Part shown: in pieces, positions 52,061 to 61,424 of the stretch
Layout: the number at the start of each line of letters is the position of its first letter
How positions within the stretch are numbered: position 1 is the first letter of the stretch
Source: Leptotrichia hofstadii
GTDB lineage: Bacteria > Fusobacteriota > Fusobacteriia > Fusobacteriales > Leptotrichiaceae
DNA length: 64,000 nt
Direction: 5' to 3'
Assembly (NCBI RefSeq): GCF_007990525.1
Contig: NZ_AP019823.1
Span: 1,922,001 to 1,986,000, forward strand
Position numbers and translations under genes: made by a program
Notes under the pieces: model-generated
Database searches by the model: none
The model's input: the letters and a program-made list of their open reading frames with translations, nothing else
What the model was told of the DNA's origin: nothing

Positions 52061-54889
52061 TTATTTCAAATATTTTTTCAAAAATTTTGCTGTATGTGAT
52101 TTTCGAGATTTTATTATTTCTTCTGGAGTACCTTGTGCAATAATCTGTCCGCCCTTATGACCACCTTCAGGACCTATATCTATTATATAGTCGGCATATT
52201 TTATAACATCAAGATTATGCTCGATTACAAGTACTGTATTCCCTTTTTCTACAAGACGATTCAGTACTTCCAGCAATTTTCTGATATCTTCAAAATGAAG
52301 TCCAGTTGTAGGCTCATCTAGCACATAAATTGTTTTCCCACGTGAAATTTTGGAAAGTTCCGTAGCCAATTTTATTCTTTGGGCTTCCCCTCCAGAAAGA
52401 GTTGTCGCAGGCTGTCCCAACTGGATATAATTCATTCCCACATCAATTAATGTCTGCAACTTTCTCTCAAGTGTCGGAATATTCTTAAAAAATTCGTATG
52501 CTTCCTCAACCGTCATATCCAGCACATCCGAAATACTTTTCCCTTTGTAATGTACTTCCAACGTTTCTCTATTATAACGTTTTCCTTTACAAACTTCACA
52601 TTCCACATAAACATCAGGTAGGAAATTCATTTCAATTTTATTAATTCCAGCACCGCTACAGGCTTCACATCTTCCACCTTTCACATTAAACGAAAATCTT
52701 CCCTTGCCATATCCTCTAACTTTCGCATCATTTGTCTGAGCAAATAAATCCCTTATATCATCAAATATTTTCGTATAAGTTGCAGTATTTGAACGAGGAG
52801 TTCTTCCGATTGGCGATTGATTTATGTCAATTACCTTTTCTAAATGTTCAAGTCCTTCTATTCCGCCATTTTCCAGCGGATATAATTTTCCTTTATTCAG
52901 CCTGTTGTGAAGTTCTGGATAAAGTGTCTGATTTATCAATGTAGATTTTCCACTTCCAGAAACTCCTGTAACTACAGTAAATACTTCTAGTGGAATGTGT
53001 ACTGTAACATTTTTCAGATTATTTCCCTTCGCATTTTTCAAAACAATTTCTTTAGTAGCTTTTCTTCTCTTTTCAGGTACTTCGATCTTTATTTTCCCGT
53101 TCAAATATTGTGCAGTCAATGATTTTTTATTTTTCATAACTTGCTTTGGAGTCCCTTCTGCAACTACTTTTCCACCATTAATTCCAGCTCCCGGTCCTAT
53201 GTCAATCAGATAATCAGCCTCTCTCATCGTATCCTCATCATGCTCAACCACAATCAGACTATTCCCAATGTCACGTAAATCCTTCAATGTTGCAAGCAAT
53301 TTATCATTATCTCTCTGATGAAGTCCAATACTTGGCTCATCCAGTACATAAATTACACCTGTAAGCCTGCTTCCAATCTGAGTTGCCAGCCTTATTCTCT
53401 GCGATTCCCCACCAGATAGGGTTTTTGTCATTCTGGCAAGACTCAAATAGTCAAGTCCTACATTTATCATAAATTTTAGCCGCTCTTTTATTTCTTTCAA
53501 TATTTCAGCTGCAATTTGCATCTGCTTTTCAGTAAGTGTAATATTTTCATAAAATTTCAGTGCATCAACAACACTTACTTCTGTCAGGTCAATAATGTTC
53601 TTATCATTTATAGTTATCGCTAGAACAACATCTTTCAATCTTTTCCCTTTACAAGTCTTACAAGTCTTCTCCGTCATATATTTTGCTTCCATTTCTTCCT
53701 TTGCCGATTCTGAAGCAGTTTCTCTATATCGACGTTCAATACCATTCACAATTCCCTCAAAATCCCTATTTCCATTATAACTAAAACTATCTCCGCTCCA
53801 AGAAAACTTAAACTTCTTATTACTTCCATAAAAAATTATATCCTTCTCTTTTCGAGTCAATTCAGACACCTTTTTATCCAAGTCGATTTTATGTGCTTTT
53901 GCCATTGCCGTAAATAAATCCCAGTTCCACCCCTTTTTTGTAGTCGCTCCTGGAAAAACAATTCCACCTTCATTAATTGACAAATTTTCATCTACAATTA
54001 ATTTATTCTCATCCACTTCCAGCCTTGAACCAAGTCCATTACAAACTTCACAGGCTCCATAAGGTGCATTAAATGAAAACAGTCTTGGCACAACATCAGG
54101 AAAAATCACATCAGGATGATTTGGGCAGGAAAAATTTTCACTATATTTGTTGTCTTCCCCATTCACATTTGCAATAATTTTTCCATTAGAAAGCTCACTC
54201 GCTGTTTCAATAGCTTCTGTAATTCTACTTAAAAATTCCTTGTCATCTTTTTTTACAACAAGTCTATCTACAACAACATCAATATTATGTCTTTTATTCT
54301 TATCTAAGTCAATTGCGTCATTTAAATCCAAAATATCTCCATTTACCCGAACTCTCTGAAATCCTTTTTTCTGCAAATTCAAGAACAAATTTTTATGAGT
54401 CCCTTTTTTATCAATAACAACAGGCGATAACACTATCAATTTGTCCTTTTCATTCCGTCCATTCACAAGATTATCTACAATTTCCTGAATCGACTGCTTT
54501 TCCACCTTCTGATGGCAAATAGGACAATGCGCCTCTCCAATATGTGCCCATAAAAGCCTCATATAATCATAAATTTCCGTAGTTGTCCCAACAGTCGAAC
54601 GTGGATTCTTAGAAACACTTTTCTGCTCAATCGAAATCGCAGGCGAAAGCCCCTCAATGCTATCCAATTCAGGCTTCTGCATTTGACCAATAAACATTCT
54701 CGCATAAGCCGACAAACTCTCCACATACCTTCTCTGCCCTTCCGAATAAATCGTATCAAACGCAAGCGAAGATTTCCCACTCCCTGAAACCCCTGTAATT
54801 ACCACAAGCTCATTCTTAGGAATTTCAATATCAATATTCTTCAAATTATGTTCTCTTGCTCCAATAATTTTTATCTTGTTGTCTTTCAT
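52061..54889 (-). CDS. uvrA: Excinuclease ABC subunit A
   Basis: 942 aa (945 if TTG 54898 is used; the ribosome site AGAGGAA fits neither ideally, ATG kept). DNA damage recognition ATPase of nucleotide excision repair. Two ABC modules with Walker A GVSGSGKSSLAFDT near residue 35 and GVSGSGKSTLINQT near 640, signature LSGGESQRIRLA and LSGGEAQRIKLA. Zinc cysteines are in CPICHQ, CEVCNGLG, CKTCKGKR and CEACSGAG...CEVCKGKR. uvrC lies 6.5 kb away, not in the same operon. Confidence 0.98.
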   Translation of the reverse strand: MKDNKIKIIGAREHNLKNIDIEIPKNELVVITGVSGSGKSSLAFDTIYSEGQRRYVESLSAYARMFIGQMQKPELDSIEGLSPAISIEQKSVSKNPRSTVGTTTEIYDYMRLLWAHIGEAHCPICHQKVEKQSIQEIVDNLVNGRNEKDKLIVLSPVVIDKKGTHKNLFLNLQKKGFQRVRVNGDILDLNDAIDLDKNKRHNIDVVVDRLVVKKDDKEFLSRITEAIETASELSNGKIIANVNGEDNKYSENFSCPNHPDVIFPDVVPRLFSFNAPYGACEVCNGLGSRLEVDENKLIVDENLSINEGGIVFPGATTKKGWNWDLFTAMAKAHKIDLDKKVSELTRKEKDIIFYGSNKKFKFSWSGDSFSYNGNRDFEGIVNGIERRYRETASESAKEEMEAKYMTEKTCKTCKGKRLKDVVLAITINDKNIIDLTEVSVVDALKFYENITLTEKQMQIAAEILKEIKERLKFMINVGLDYLSLARMTKTLSGGESQRIRLATQIGSRLTGVIYVLDEPSIGLHQRDNDKLLATLKDLRDIGNSLIVVEHDEDTMREADYLIDIGPGAGINGGKVVAEGTPKQVMKNKKSLTAQYLNGKIKIEVPEKRRKATKEIVLKNAKGNNLKNVTVHIPLEVFTVVTGVSGSGKSTLINQTLYPELHNRLNKGKLYPLENGGIEGLEHLEKVIDINQSPIGRTPRSNTATYTKIFDDIRDLFAQTNDAKVRGYGKGRFSFNVKGGRCEACSGAGINKIEMNFLPDVYVECEVCKGKRYNRETLEVHYKGKSISDVLDMTVEEAYEFFKNIPTLERKLQTLIDVGMNYIQLGQPATTLSGGEAQRIKLATELSKISRGKTIYVLDEPTTGLHFEDIRKLLEVLNRLVEKGNTVLVIEHNLDVIKYADYIIDIGPEGGHKGGQIIAQGTPEEIIKSRKSHTAKFLKKYLK

Positions 54890-54898
54890 TTTCTTCAA

Positions 54899-55355
54899 TG
54901 TTCCTCTCTCCTAAAATTCCCCTCAATAAACCAATTCCATTTTATTTTTTTATTTTAAATTTAAATTTTTACTTTTAAAGTTTATGAAATAATTAATAAG
55001 TATTTTCTATAATGTTTAAATTTTTTCTTTATTTATTTTAGTTAGATTACTTTTTATAATTAAATTAAAATTGTCGTGATTTTTTTGGAATGAAAATGAT
55101 TGTTTGAGCGAAGTTTTACGTAGCGAGTTTCATTTTTATTTCAAAAAAATGCTTAGACGAGCCGGGTTTGCAAAGGGGATGGCGACTGTTCCCCTTTGCT
55201 TTATAAAAAAGAAAGAACATATAAATTACAGAAAAAATATTCATTAATAACCACTATTTTATAAACCATAAATTTTTTACTGTTTTAAAGATAAAAAAGC
55301 CTGTTTCACAAATTTTTTTTTACAATCTATGAAACAGATTTTTTCAATTATTATT
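54899..55355. other. Gene-free region with a conserved-looking structured segment
   Basis: The left half is plain AT-rich DNA. From 55095 the composition changes abruptly to GC-richer sequence: TTGAGCGAAG, TAGCGAGTTTC, then GACGAGCCGGG and a perfect 10-bp stem, GCAAAGGGGA (55170-55179) with TCCCCTTTGC (55190-55199), loop TGGCGACTGT. No ORF. It could be a dispersed Leptotrichia repeat or a small RNA. Confidence 0.5.
55290..55340 (-). terminator. Terminator after the LprI-like gene
   Basis: CTGTTTCA (55301-55308) / TGAAACAG (55330-55337), 8 bp, with T runs on both strands (TTTTTT toward 55290 on the minus strand). Confidence 0.75.
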
Positions 55356-55760
55356 TTAATCTAAATATTTTTTATATTCATCAGTTAATTCTAATATTCT
55401 TTGTTGTATAAAACTAACCTCTGAGCTCACTCGAAATTGTTCAGCCGCACATAAATTAACAAAATAAACATCTTTTGTCAAATCTTTCAATCCTTCATAA
55501 AAGTTTTTTAACCAGTTTTCTTGTGAACTAACTAATTTTTGTTTTAATTTATAGTAACTTTCTCCACCTTTATCAAATTTTTGAATTAGTTTATTGTATA
55601 TTTCAATCATTTTTTGATTTTCATTTTTCAATGTTTCTAAATGTTCTCTATCATTTTTGTCACATTGATTAAAATTTACTAATAATCTAATGCCTGGAAA
55701 TTCTGAATTTGAAAAAGAAACTAAAGAAAATACCACAAATATAAAAATTATTTTTTTCAT
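55356..55760 (-). CDS. Small secreted protein, LprI/DUF1311-like
   Basis: 134 aa. Signal peptide MKKIIFIFVVFSLVSFSNS. The mature helical protein has two cysteines (FNQCDKND, NLCAAEQ) and the segment KLKQKLVSSQENWLKNFYE, which resembles the L..aQ.aWl.fRd core of DUF1311/LprI lysozyme-inhibitor-like proteins. The similarity is modest. Same strand, 22 bp after the methyltransferase; followed by a clear terminator. Confidence 0.65.
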   Translation of the reverse strand: MKKIIFIFVVFSLVSFSNSEFPGIRLLVNFNQCDKNDREHLETLKNENQKMIEIYNKLIQKFDKGGESYYKLKQKLVSSQENWLKNFYEGLKDLTKDVYFVNLCAAEQFRVSSEVSFIQQRILELTDEYKKYLD

Positions 55761-55782
55761 ATTAATTATTCCTTTTATATTT

Positions 55783-56538
55783 TTATTCTTTTATTGCTCT
55801 TGTTGCCACAAAACTTGCAATATTAAGTTCATGCAGCCTTCCAAATCCATTTGTATCATCATAAATATCTGTTAGTCTAAATCCAGCCTTTAATTGTCCG
55901 CCTATCTGTTCTGATATTGTGTGGGAAAATTGAATTCCACAGTCCTGTTCTTCCAGCTGTTTTCTTTGCTCTTCATTCACTAATGGGTTGAATGGAAGAC
56001 TATTGATGATTTTTTCTTCCTTTTCATCTACAGTATAATTTGTTCCAATATCCAAGCCGCACAATAAAATTCCACCTTTTTTCAAAATTCTATAGCATTC
56101 TTTAAATACCGGTTCAACTTTTTCGATATAGGAGTTGCTTACCGGATGAAAAATTATGTCAAAACTATTGTCTGCAAATGGTAATTTTTTTGTCATATCG
56201 GCTTTGATAATTTCTATTTCATATTTTTCACGTTCTGCAACCATTTTTTCAGCTTCCAGCTGTTTATCTGAATAATCCAAAATAGTGCAGTTTGCACCCA
56301 AAGCAACAAATATAGGCATTTGCTGTCCACCACCAGAAGCCAGTCCTAATATTTTTTTATCTTTTAAGTTTCCAAACCATTCATGAGGCACAGGGTTTAC
56401 TGGTGTTAAGAGGACATCCCAATTACCATTTTTGGCATTTAAATACGTTTCATGGCTAATTGGCTGTCCCCATTCCCAGCCTTCTTCAATCCATCGGTCA
56501 ATTGTTTCTGCATTTATTTCCTGATAAGATTTTGTCAT
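55783..56538 (-). CDS. Class I SAM-dependent methyltransferase
   Basis: 251 aa. SAM loop ILGLASGGGQQMPIF (a Ser-Gly-Gly-Gly variant of GxGxG) around residue 62, acidic ribose contact near LDYSDKQL, and the methyltransferase-11 motif LPFADNSFDIIFHPVSNSYI. The N-terminal WIEEGWEWGQPISHETY is typical of an uncharacterised Firmicute-type group. Substrate unknown. 28 bp after the permease gene, same strand. Confidence 0.87.
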   Translation of the reverse strand: MTKSYQEINAETIDRWIEEGWEWGQPISHETYLNAKNGNWDVLLTPVNPVPHEWFGNLKDKKILGLASGGGQQMPIFVALGANCTILDYSDKQLEAEKMVAEREKYEIEIIKADMTKKLPFADNSFDIIFHPVSNSYIEKVEPVFKECYRILKKGGILLCGLDIGTNYTVDEKEEKIINSLPFNPLVNEEQRKQLEEQDCGIQFSHTISEQIGGQLKAGFRLTDIYDDTNGFGRLHELNIASFVATRAIKE

Positions 56539-56566
56539 TTTTATTCCTTTTTTTAATTATTAAATT

Positions 56567-57436
56567 TTATTTTTCATATGGTAATCCTGAGGCTTTCGGC
56601 GCTTTCGATTTCCCTACAAATCCAACTAATGCCAATAAAGTCAGAACGTATGGTATCATTGTCAAAAATTGCTGAGATATTGGCAGTCCGATTGTTTTTG
56701 AAACATCTGCAAATGCTTGTCCGAAAGCAAATAATAGGCTTGCTAAAATTGCTCCTATTGGATTCCATTTTCCAAAAATCATTGCTGCCAAGGCGATATA
56801 TCCACGCCCTGCTGACATGTTGTTTGAAAAAGACGGAAGCAGTACAGCTGTAAGATAAGCCCCACCAAGCCCTGCTAATGCACCTGATATAAGCACAGCG
56901 ATATATCTTGTCTTGTAAACACTTATTCCAACTGTATCAGCCGCTAATGGATGTTCTCCAACTGAACGGATTCTCAAACCTAAAACAGTTTTATACAAAA
57001 AGAAATACATTGCTATGGCAACCGCATAAATCAGTATTATCATTAATGGACGATTTGCCAATGATTTTGCTAATGGAGTACTTCCAGCAGTTTTAAAGAT
57101 AGTTTTTATTAAATATGAAGTTATTGCAGCCGCAAACAGATTTATTGCAACTCCACTTATAATTTGATTTCCTCTAAGGTTGATACTAATTACTGCATGA
57201 ATTAGCGAAATTAGAATTCCCACTATTATTCCAAAAATTATTCCTAAATATGGATTCCCTGTAGTTATATTAGCAACTGCTGTTGCAAATGCTGAACTTA
57301 GCATAATTCCTTCAAGTCCAATATTAACAATTCCACTTCTTTCAGAAATACACGCTCCTACGGCTGTTATAAGAATTGGAGGTGCTATTATTATTGTCTG
57401 CTGTAATAAATTAAATATTTGTTGTAATATATTCAT
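56567..57436 (-). CDS. BMP-type ABC transporter permease 2 (nucleoside uptake)
   Basis: 289 aa, BPD_transp_2 family, about eight membrane segments. Typical motifs: ISERSGIVNIGLEGIMLSSAF near residue 30, GLGGAYL and SAGRGYIALAAMIFGKWNPIG, which mark the YufQ/NupQ-like group paired with BMP-family lipoproteins for nucleosides. 47 bp after permease 1. Confidence 0.9.
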   Translation of the reverse strand: MNILQQIFNLLQQTIIIAPPILITAVGACISERSGIVNIGLEGIMLSSAFATAVANITTGNPYLGIIFGIIVGILISLIHAVISINLRGNQIISGVAINLFAAAITSYLIKTIFKTAGSTPLAKSLANRPLMIILIYAVAIAMYFFLYKTVLGLRIRSVGEHPLAADTVGISVYKTRYIAVLISGALAGLGGAYLTAVLLPSFSNNMSAGRGYIALAAMIFGKWNPIGAILASLLFAFGQAFADVSKTIGLPISQQFLTMIPYVLTLLALVGFVGKSKAPKASGLPYEK

Positions 57437-57483
57437 TTTATTTTTCCTTTCTGACTCAATATTTTTTATTTAAATAACTAAAT

Positions 57484-58551
57484 TTATGCCATTTTCTTTT
57501 TGTTAAGCATAAATTTGAATAAATTTTCTGATGCTACAAAAATAATGATTAACGCTTGTACAATAAATACAATATCCTTGTCAATCTGGTATCTTTGCTG
57601 CAACATTTGTCCCCCAACTTCAAGTGCCGCATAAAATATAGCCGCAACTAATATTCCAAATGGGTTATTTTTTCCAAGAAGTGCTACTGCAAGTCCTGTA
57701 AATCCATAATCTCCCATTATTAGTTCAGTATATGTGTACTGAGAAGCTCCACCTAAAACACGTTCAGCTCCTCCAAGTCCAGCACACGCTCCAGCGATTC
57801 CCATTGCCAAAAACATAATGTATTTCGGATTAATTCCTGCATTTTCAGCAACTGTATCACTTTGTCCAACTGCTTTTATTTCATATCCTTTTTTGAAATA
57901 TTTGAAAAAGAAAAATATTCCTATTGTCAGAAGAATTGCAATTACAAAACCAAAATTCAAGTTCTGTTTTGTAACTTTTGCAAAAAGTAACGGCAATCTG
58001 GCTCCTTCAAAAACACGTGGCGATTGTGTATTTTGTGTAGTTGTATCTTTTAAAATTCCGTTTAACAGGAAATTTTGCACTTCAATCATGATATAGTTTA
58101 ACATAATTGTACTGATTACTTCATTCACTCCAAACTTTGCACGTAACAGTCCAGCTACTCCAGCCCATAAAAATCCTGCGATTATAGCTACAAGTATTAC
58201 AACAAATACATTTCCAAAAACATAATTTTTAAATGTAATTCCCCAGAAAGTTGCAGCGAGTCCCCCAGCAACCATTTGCCCTTGCATTCCAATATTAAAT
58301 AATCCCGCTTTAAAGGCTACCATTGTCGCAAGTGCCGAAAATATTAATGGCGTTGCAATAAATAATGTTTTTGCAAGTCCACTAAAGAATGGTGATCTTG
58401 GAGAAGCCTGATAAAAAGCTGCTCTCATCATATCAATGTAGGCTGTAAACGGATTTACACCTTTCGTCATCATTATTATTCCACCAATAATTAATGCGAT
58501 TAATACTGCAATTATAGACGGTAGAAAATCCTTTATCTTATATTTAATCAT
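57484..58551 (-). CDS. BMP-type ABC transporter permease 1 (nucleoside uptake)
   Basis: 355 aa, BPD_transp_2 family, YufP/NupP-like. Membrane segments throughout; hallmark FKAGLFNIGMQGQMVAGGLAA near residue 85, NEVISTIMLNYI, and GDYGFTGLAVALLGKNNPFGI. Its start overlaps the end of the ATPase gene by 8 nt. Forms a heterodimer with permease 2. Confidence 0.9.
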   Translation of the reverse strand: MIKYKIKDFLPSIIAVLIALIIGGIIMMTKGVNPFTAYIDMMRAAFYQASPRSPFFSGLAKTLFIATPLIFSALATMVAFKAGLFNIGMQGQMVAGGLAATFWGITFKNYVFGNVFVVILVAIIAGFLWAGVAGLLRAKFGVNEVISTIMLNYIMIEVQNFLLNGILKDTTTQNTQSPRVFEGARLPLLFAKVTKQNLNFGFVIAILLTIGIFFFFKYFKKGYEIKAVGQSDTVAENAGINPKYIMFLAMGIAGACAGLGGAERVLGGASQYTYTELIMGDYGFTGLAVALLGKNNPFGILVAAIFYAALEVGGQMLQQRYQIDKDIVFIVQALIIIFVASENLFKFMLNKKKMA

Positions 58552-60061
58552 CTATTTTCCCTCCTGCCATTAATATTCCTAATTTTTCTGTTGTTGCATC
58601 TTTTCTATCCAGAATTCCTACAATTTTTCCTGAATACATTACGGCTATTCTGTCACTCAAAGCCATTACTTCTGACAGTTCTGCAGAAACAACCATTATT
58701 GCTTTTTTCTTAGTTTTTTCATTTAAAATTGTATTGTGAATCATTTCTATTGCTCCTATATCGACTCCCCTTGTAGGCTGCGCCGCAATAATAAATTTGT
58801 TTTCACGTTCCAGCTCTCTTGCTACAACAACTTTCTGCTGATTTCCACCAGATAATCCACCAAACTTGATTTTTCCATCTGTAGGTCTAATATCGTATTT
58901 TTCTATATATTCATTAGTTTTTCTTTCAATTTCACTATAATTAAGCAGTAGCCCTTTAGAATACAAATCCTGAAGTCCCAAAGCCATATTTTCCTCTATT
59001 GTAAAATCATCAATAGTTGCTCGTTTATGTCTATTTTCAGGTATATGGGAAAGCCCTTTTTCCTTGATAAGTTTAGGTGTCTTGTTTTCCAGCTCATCAT
59101 TATTTATATAATACGTTCCACCATCAACTTTTACAAGCCCTGCCAAAGCCTCAATAAGTTCAGTTTGTCCATTTCCTTCTACTCCAGCAATTCCCAGTAC
59201 TTCACCTTCATGTATTTCAAACGAAACACCTTTAACTTTTTCAATGCCTCCACTTTTTACAGTCAGATTATCAACTTTTACAACCACATTTCCAAGTTTT
59301 ACATCTGGACGTTTCACTTCAAACAATACCACACGTCCAACCATAAGGTTTGCGATTTTTTCCTTTGTTGCTTCTGTAGTTTTCAATCCTCCAACATCGC
59401 TTCCACGTCGAATAACTGTTATATTATCTGATAAATCAAGTACTTCCTGCAATTTATGTGAAATAAAGATAATTGTTTTTCCTTCTTTTATAAGGTTTCT
59501 CATAATCTCATAAAGCTCTTTTACTTCCTGTGGTGTAAGCACCGCACTTGGCTCATCGAATACAAGTAATTCTGCTCCTTTAAATAATACTTTTAAAATC
59601 TCAATTCTTTGATGAATCCCAACTGACAGATCCGATATTTTTGCATCTGGATCAATGTTCAGCCCATATTTTTCAGAAACTTCCCTAACCTGCTTTCTCG
59701 CAGTATTTAGGTCAAAAAATACTCCACCTTTTGTAGGTTCAAATCCTAGAACCATATTTTCAGCAACTGTCAATGTGTCAACTAGCATAAAATGCTGATA
59801 AACCATTCCAATTCCCAAGTTTGCCGCAGTCGTAGGACTTTCAATATCAATTTTTTCCCCTTTATAAAAAATCTCACCAGAAGTCGGAGAATACAATCCA
59901 TTCAAAATCTTCATAAGCGTAGACTTACCTGCTCCATTTTCCCCAACAATTGCATGAATCTCCCCTTTTTTTACTTTTAGCGTAATATCATCATTTGCGA
60001 CAATTTTTCCGCCCAAAAACTCTTTCCGTATATTTTTCATTTCCAAAATATATTCGCTCAT
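58544..60061 (-). CDS. BMP-type ABC transporter ATPase (two ABC domains)
   Basis: 505 aa. First ABC module with Walker A GENGAGKSTLMKIL (residue ~39) and signature LSVGIHQRIEILK; second module with GVEGNGQTELIEAL and LSGGNQQKVVVARE. The degenerate second P-loop is normal for sugar and nucleoside importers (RbsA/YufO type). AGGAGG before the ATG. First gene of the transporter operon; no substrate-binding lipoprotein is encoded upstream or downstream in the window. Confidence 0.93.
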   Translation of the reverse strand: MSEYILEMKNIRKEFLGGKIVANDDITLKVKKGEIHAIVGENGAGKSTLMKILNGLYSPTSGEIFYKGEKIDIESPTTAANLGIGMVYQHFMLVDTLTVAENMVLGFEPTKGGVFFDLNTARKQVREVSEKYGLNIDPDAKISDLSVGIHQRIEILKVLFKGAELLVFDEPSAVLTPQEVKELYEIMRNLIKEGKTIIFISHKLQEVLDLSDNITVIRRGSDVGGLKTTEATKEKIANLMVGRVVLFEVKRPDVKLGNVVVKVDNLTVKSGGIEKVKGVSFEIHEGEVLGIAGVEGNGQTELIEALAGLVKVDGGTYYINNDELENKTPKLIKEKGLSHIPENRHKRATIDDFTIEENMALGLQDLYSKGLLLNYSEIERKTNEYIEKYDIRPTDGKIKFGGLSGGNQQKVVVARELERENKFIIAAQPTRGVDIGAIEMIHNTILNEKTKKKAIMVVSAELSEVMALSDRIAVMYSGKIVGILDRKDATTEKLGILMAGGKIDD

Positions 60062-60388
60062 CTTTCCTCCTACTTCTTAAGATTTTATTTGTTCAATATT
60101 TTTTTCATAAAAATCATTCATCCAAAAAATTTTTTTACACTTTACATTTTTCAATTATTTTTATAAACAATCATTGTTTCTTTTGTTTTTATATTCTTTA
60201 TATTTCAAGTGTTATTTTAATTAAAAAATTATAAGTACTCAAAAAAACTTTTAAAAACTATAAACAAAAAATAAAAAAACTGTCGTTAATAAAAAAAAAT
60301 CTAAAATTTAAAGATAAAAAAATAGACGAATGAATGATTTGGAATTCGTATTAAACAAATTTATTATTTATATTATAAAAATATAATT
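60062..60388. other. AT-rich intergenic region
   Basis: No ORF with ribosome site. At 60291-60315 a weak ATCT/AGAT stem followed by nine T on the minus strand may terminate the gene at 60389. No riboswitch (purine or other) was recognised ahead of the nucleoside transporter. Confidence 0.45.
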
Positions 60389-61405
60389 TTAAAAAAAATC
60401 TGACACGTAATAATTAGAATTTGTCTTCAACAAATCAAGTACTGCTATTGGTTTTTTAACTACATTTATCTTGTAATCCTTGTAATAATACTTAGGGTTT
60501 TTTCCGCCAATAAACACAACTGTATTGTTTTCATTATAAGTATACCCTGTATATTCGTCATTTTCAAGCAGCAATGGCGATCTTTTTAATTTTAATTTAT
60601 TTTTAGCAAGTTCTTCAATTATATCATTAGGAAAACCTGTTAGATAAACATTCCTTTGAAGCTCTGGCAACACAGCTTGATCCTCTAGTTTATCAGAAAG
60701 AACAATATCCTTATCAAATTTATAAATTGAATCATCTTTAAATTTATTTAATCCAGAATTTTCATAAGTTTCCTTTATAAAAAATTCAACATTCGACTTT
60801 TCAAAGTTTTCCACAACTTCTTTTCTATGATTTCTCAATTCTTCAATTAAAAATTCCTTGTCAAGTTCAGAATAAACATTTGTCGGATTAAAATCAGTTT
60901 TATTTAAAAGCTCATAAAGTACATAAATCTGTCTATTTAAATATTCCTGATCTGTCCCTAGATATTCGGTCAAATTAGCACCTGCTGACATTGCAACCAT
61001 CTGCTGTCTATAATACTCATCCAAAGAAGAGGCCGGCAATTCCAAGATTTTTTCTTCTTCTGAAAGCTGATCAATTTTTATATCCTGCATTTCTTGATAA
61101 AATCTATTTTCCAGAAGCAATGAATATTTTTTTCCTTTTTTTATATTTTTCAGAAAAGTGTTAAATTCATTGTAAAATCTATTTTTTCCAAATAAATCTG
61201 TCGGATAAGTAATTTCAAACAATTTTATCTCATACCGCCCTGGTATAACCTTCCGCATTTTCTCTTCCCCATCAATCATCACTTTTACCTGATTAAATCG
61301 TGGCTTTTCTTCTTCCTTCCATTTTATCTCCTTTTTTATCTTATCAAAAAGAGCAAAACTCGTCATAGTGCATCCTAGCAACATCAAAATTATTAATTTT
61401 TTCAA
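60389..61405 (-). CDS. Uncharacterised secreted protein
   Basis: 338 aa. Signal peptide MKKLIILMLLGCTMTSFA (a possible lipobox LLGC is inside the core and less likely). The mature part is charged, with an early beta segment VMIDGEEKMRKVIPGRYEIKL, a helical middle and a C-terminal strand region with YTYNENNTVVFIGG and KYYYKDYKINVVKKP. Not recognised. It lies 19 bp downstream of uvrC, probably co-transcribed with it. Confidence 0.72.
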   Translation of the reverse strand: MKKLIILMLLGCTMTSFALFDKIKKEIKWKEEEKPRFNQVKVMIDGEEKMRKVIPGRYEIKLFEITYPTDLFGKNRFYNEFNTFLKNIKKGKKYSLLLENRFYQEMQDIKIDQLSEEEKILELPASSLDEYYRQQMVAMSAGANLTEYLGTDQEYLNRQIYVLYELLNKTDFNPTNVYSELDKEFLIEELRNHRKEVVENFEKSNVEFFIKETYENSGLNKFKDDSIYKFDKDIVLSDKLEDQAVLPELQRNVYLTGFPNDIIEELAKNKLKLKRSPLLLENDEYTGYTYNENNTVVFIGGKNPKYYYKDYKINVVKKPIAVLDLLKTNSNYYVSDFF

Positions 61406-61424
61406 GTTTTTCCTCCTAATATTT

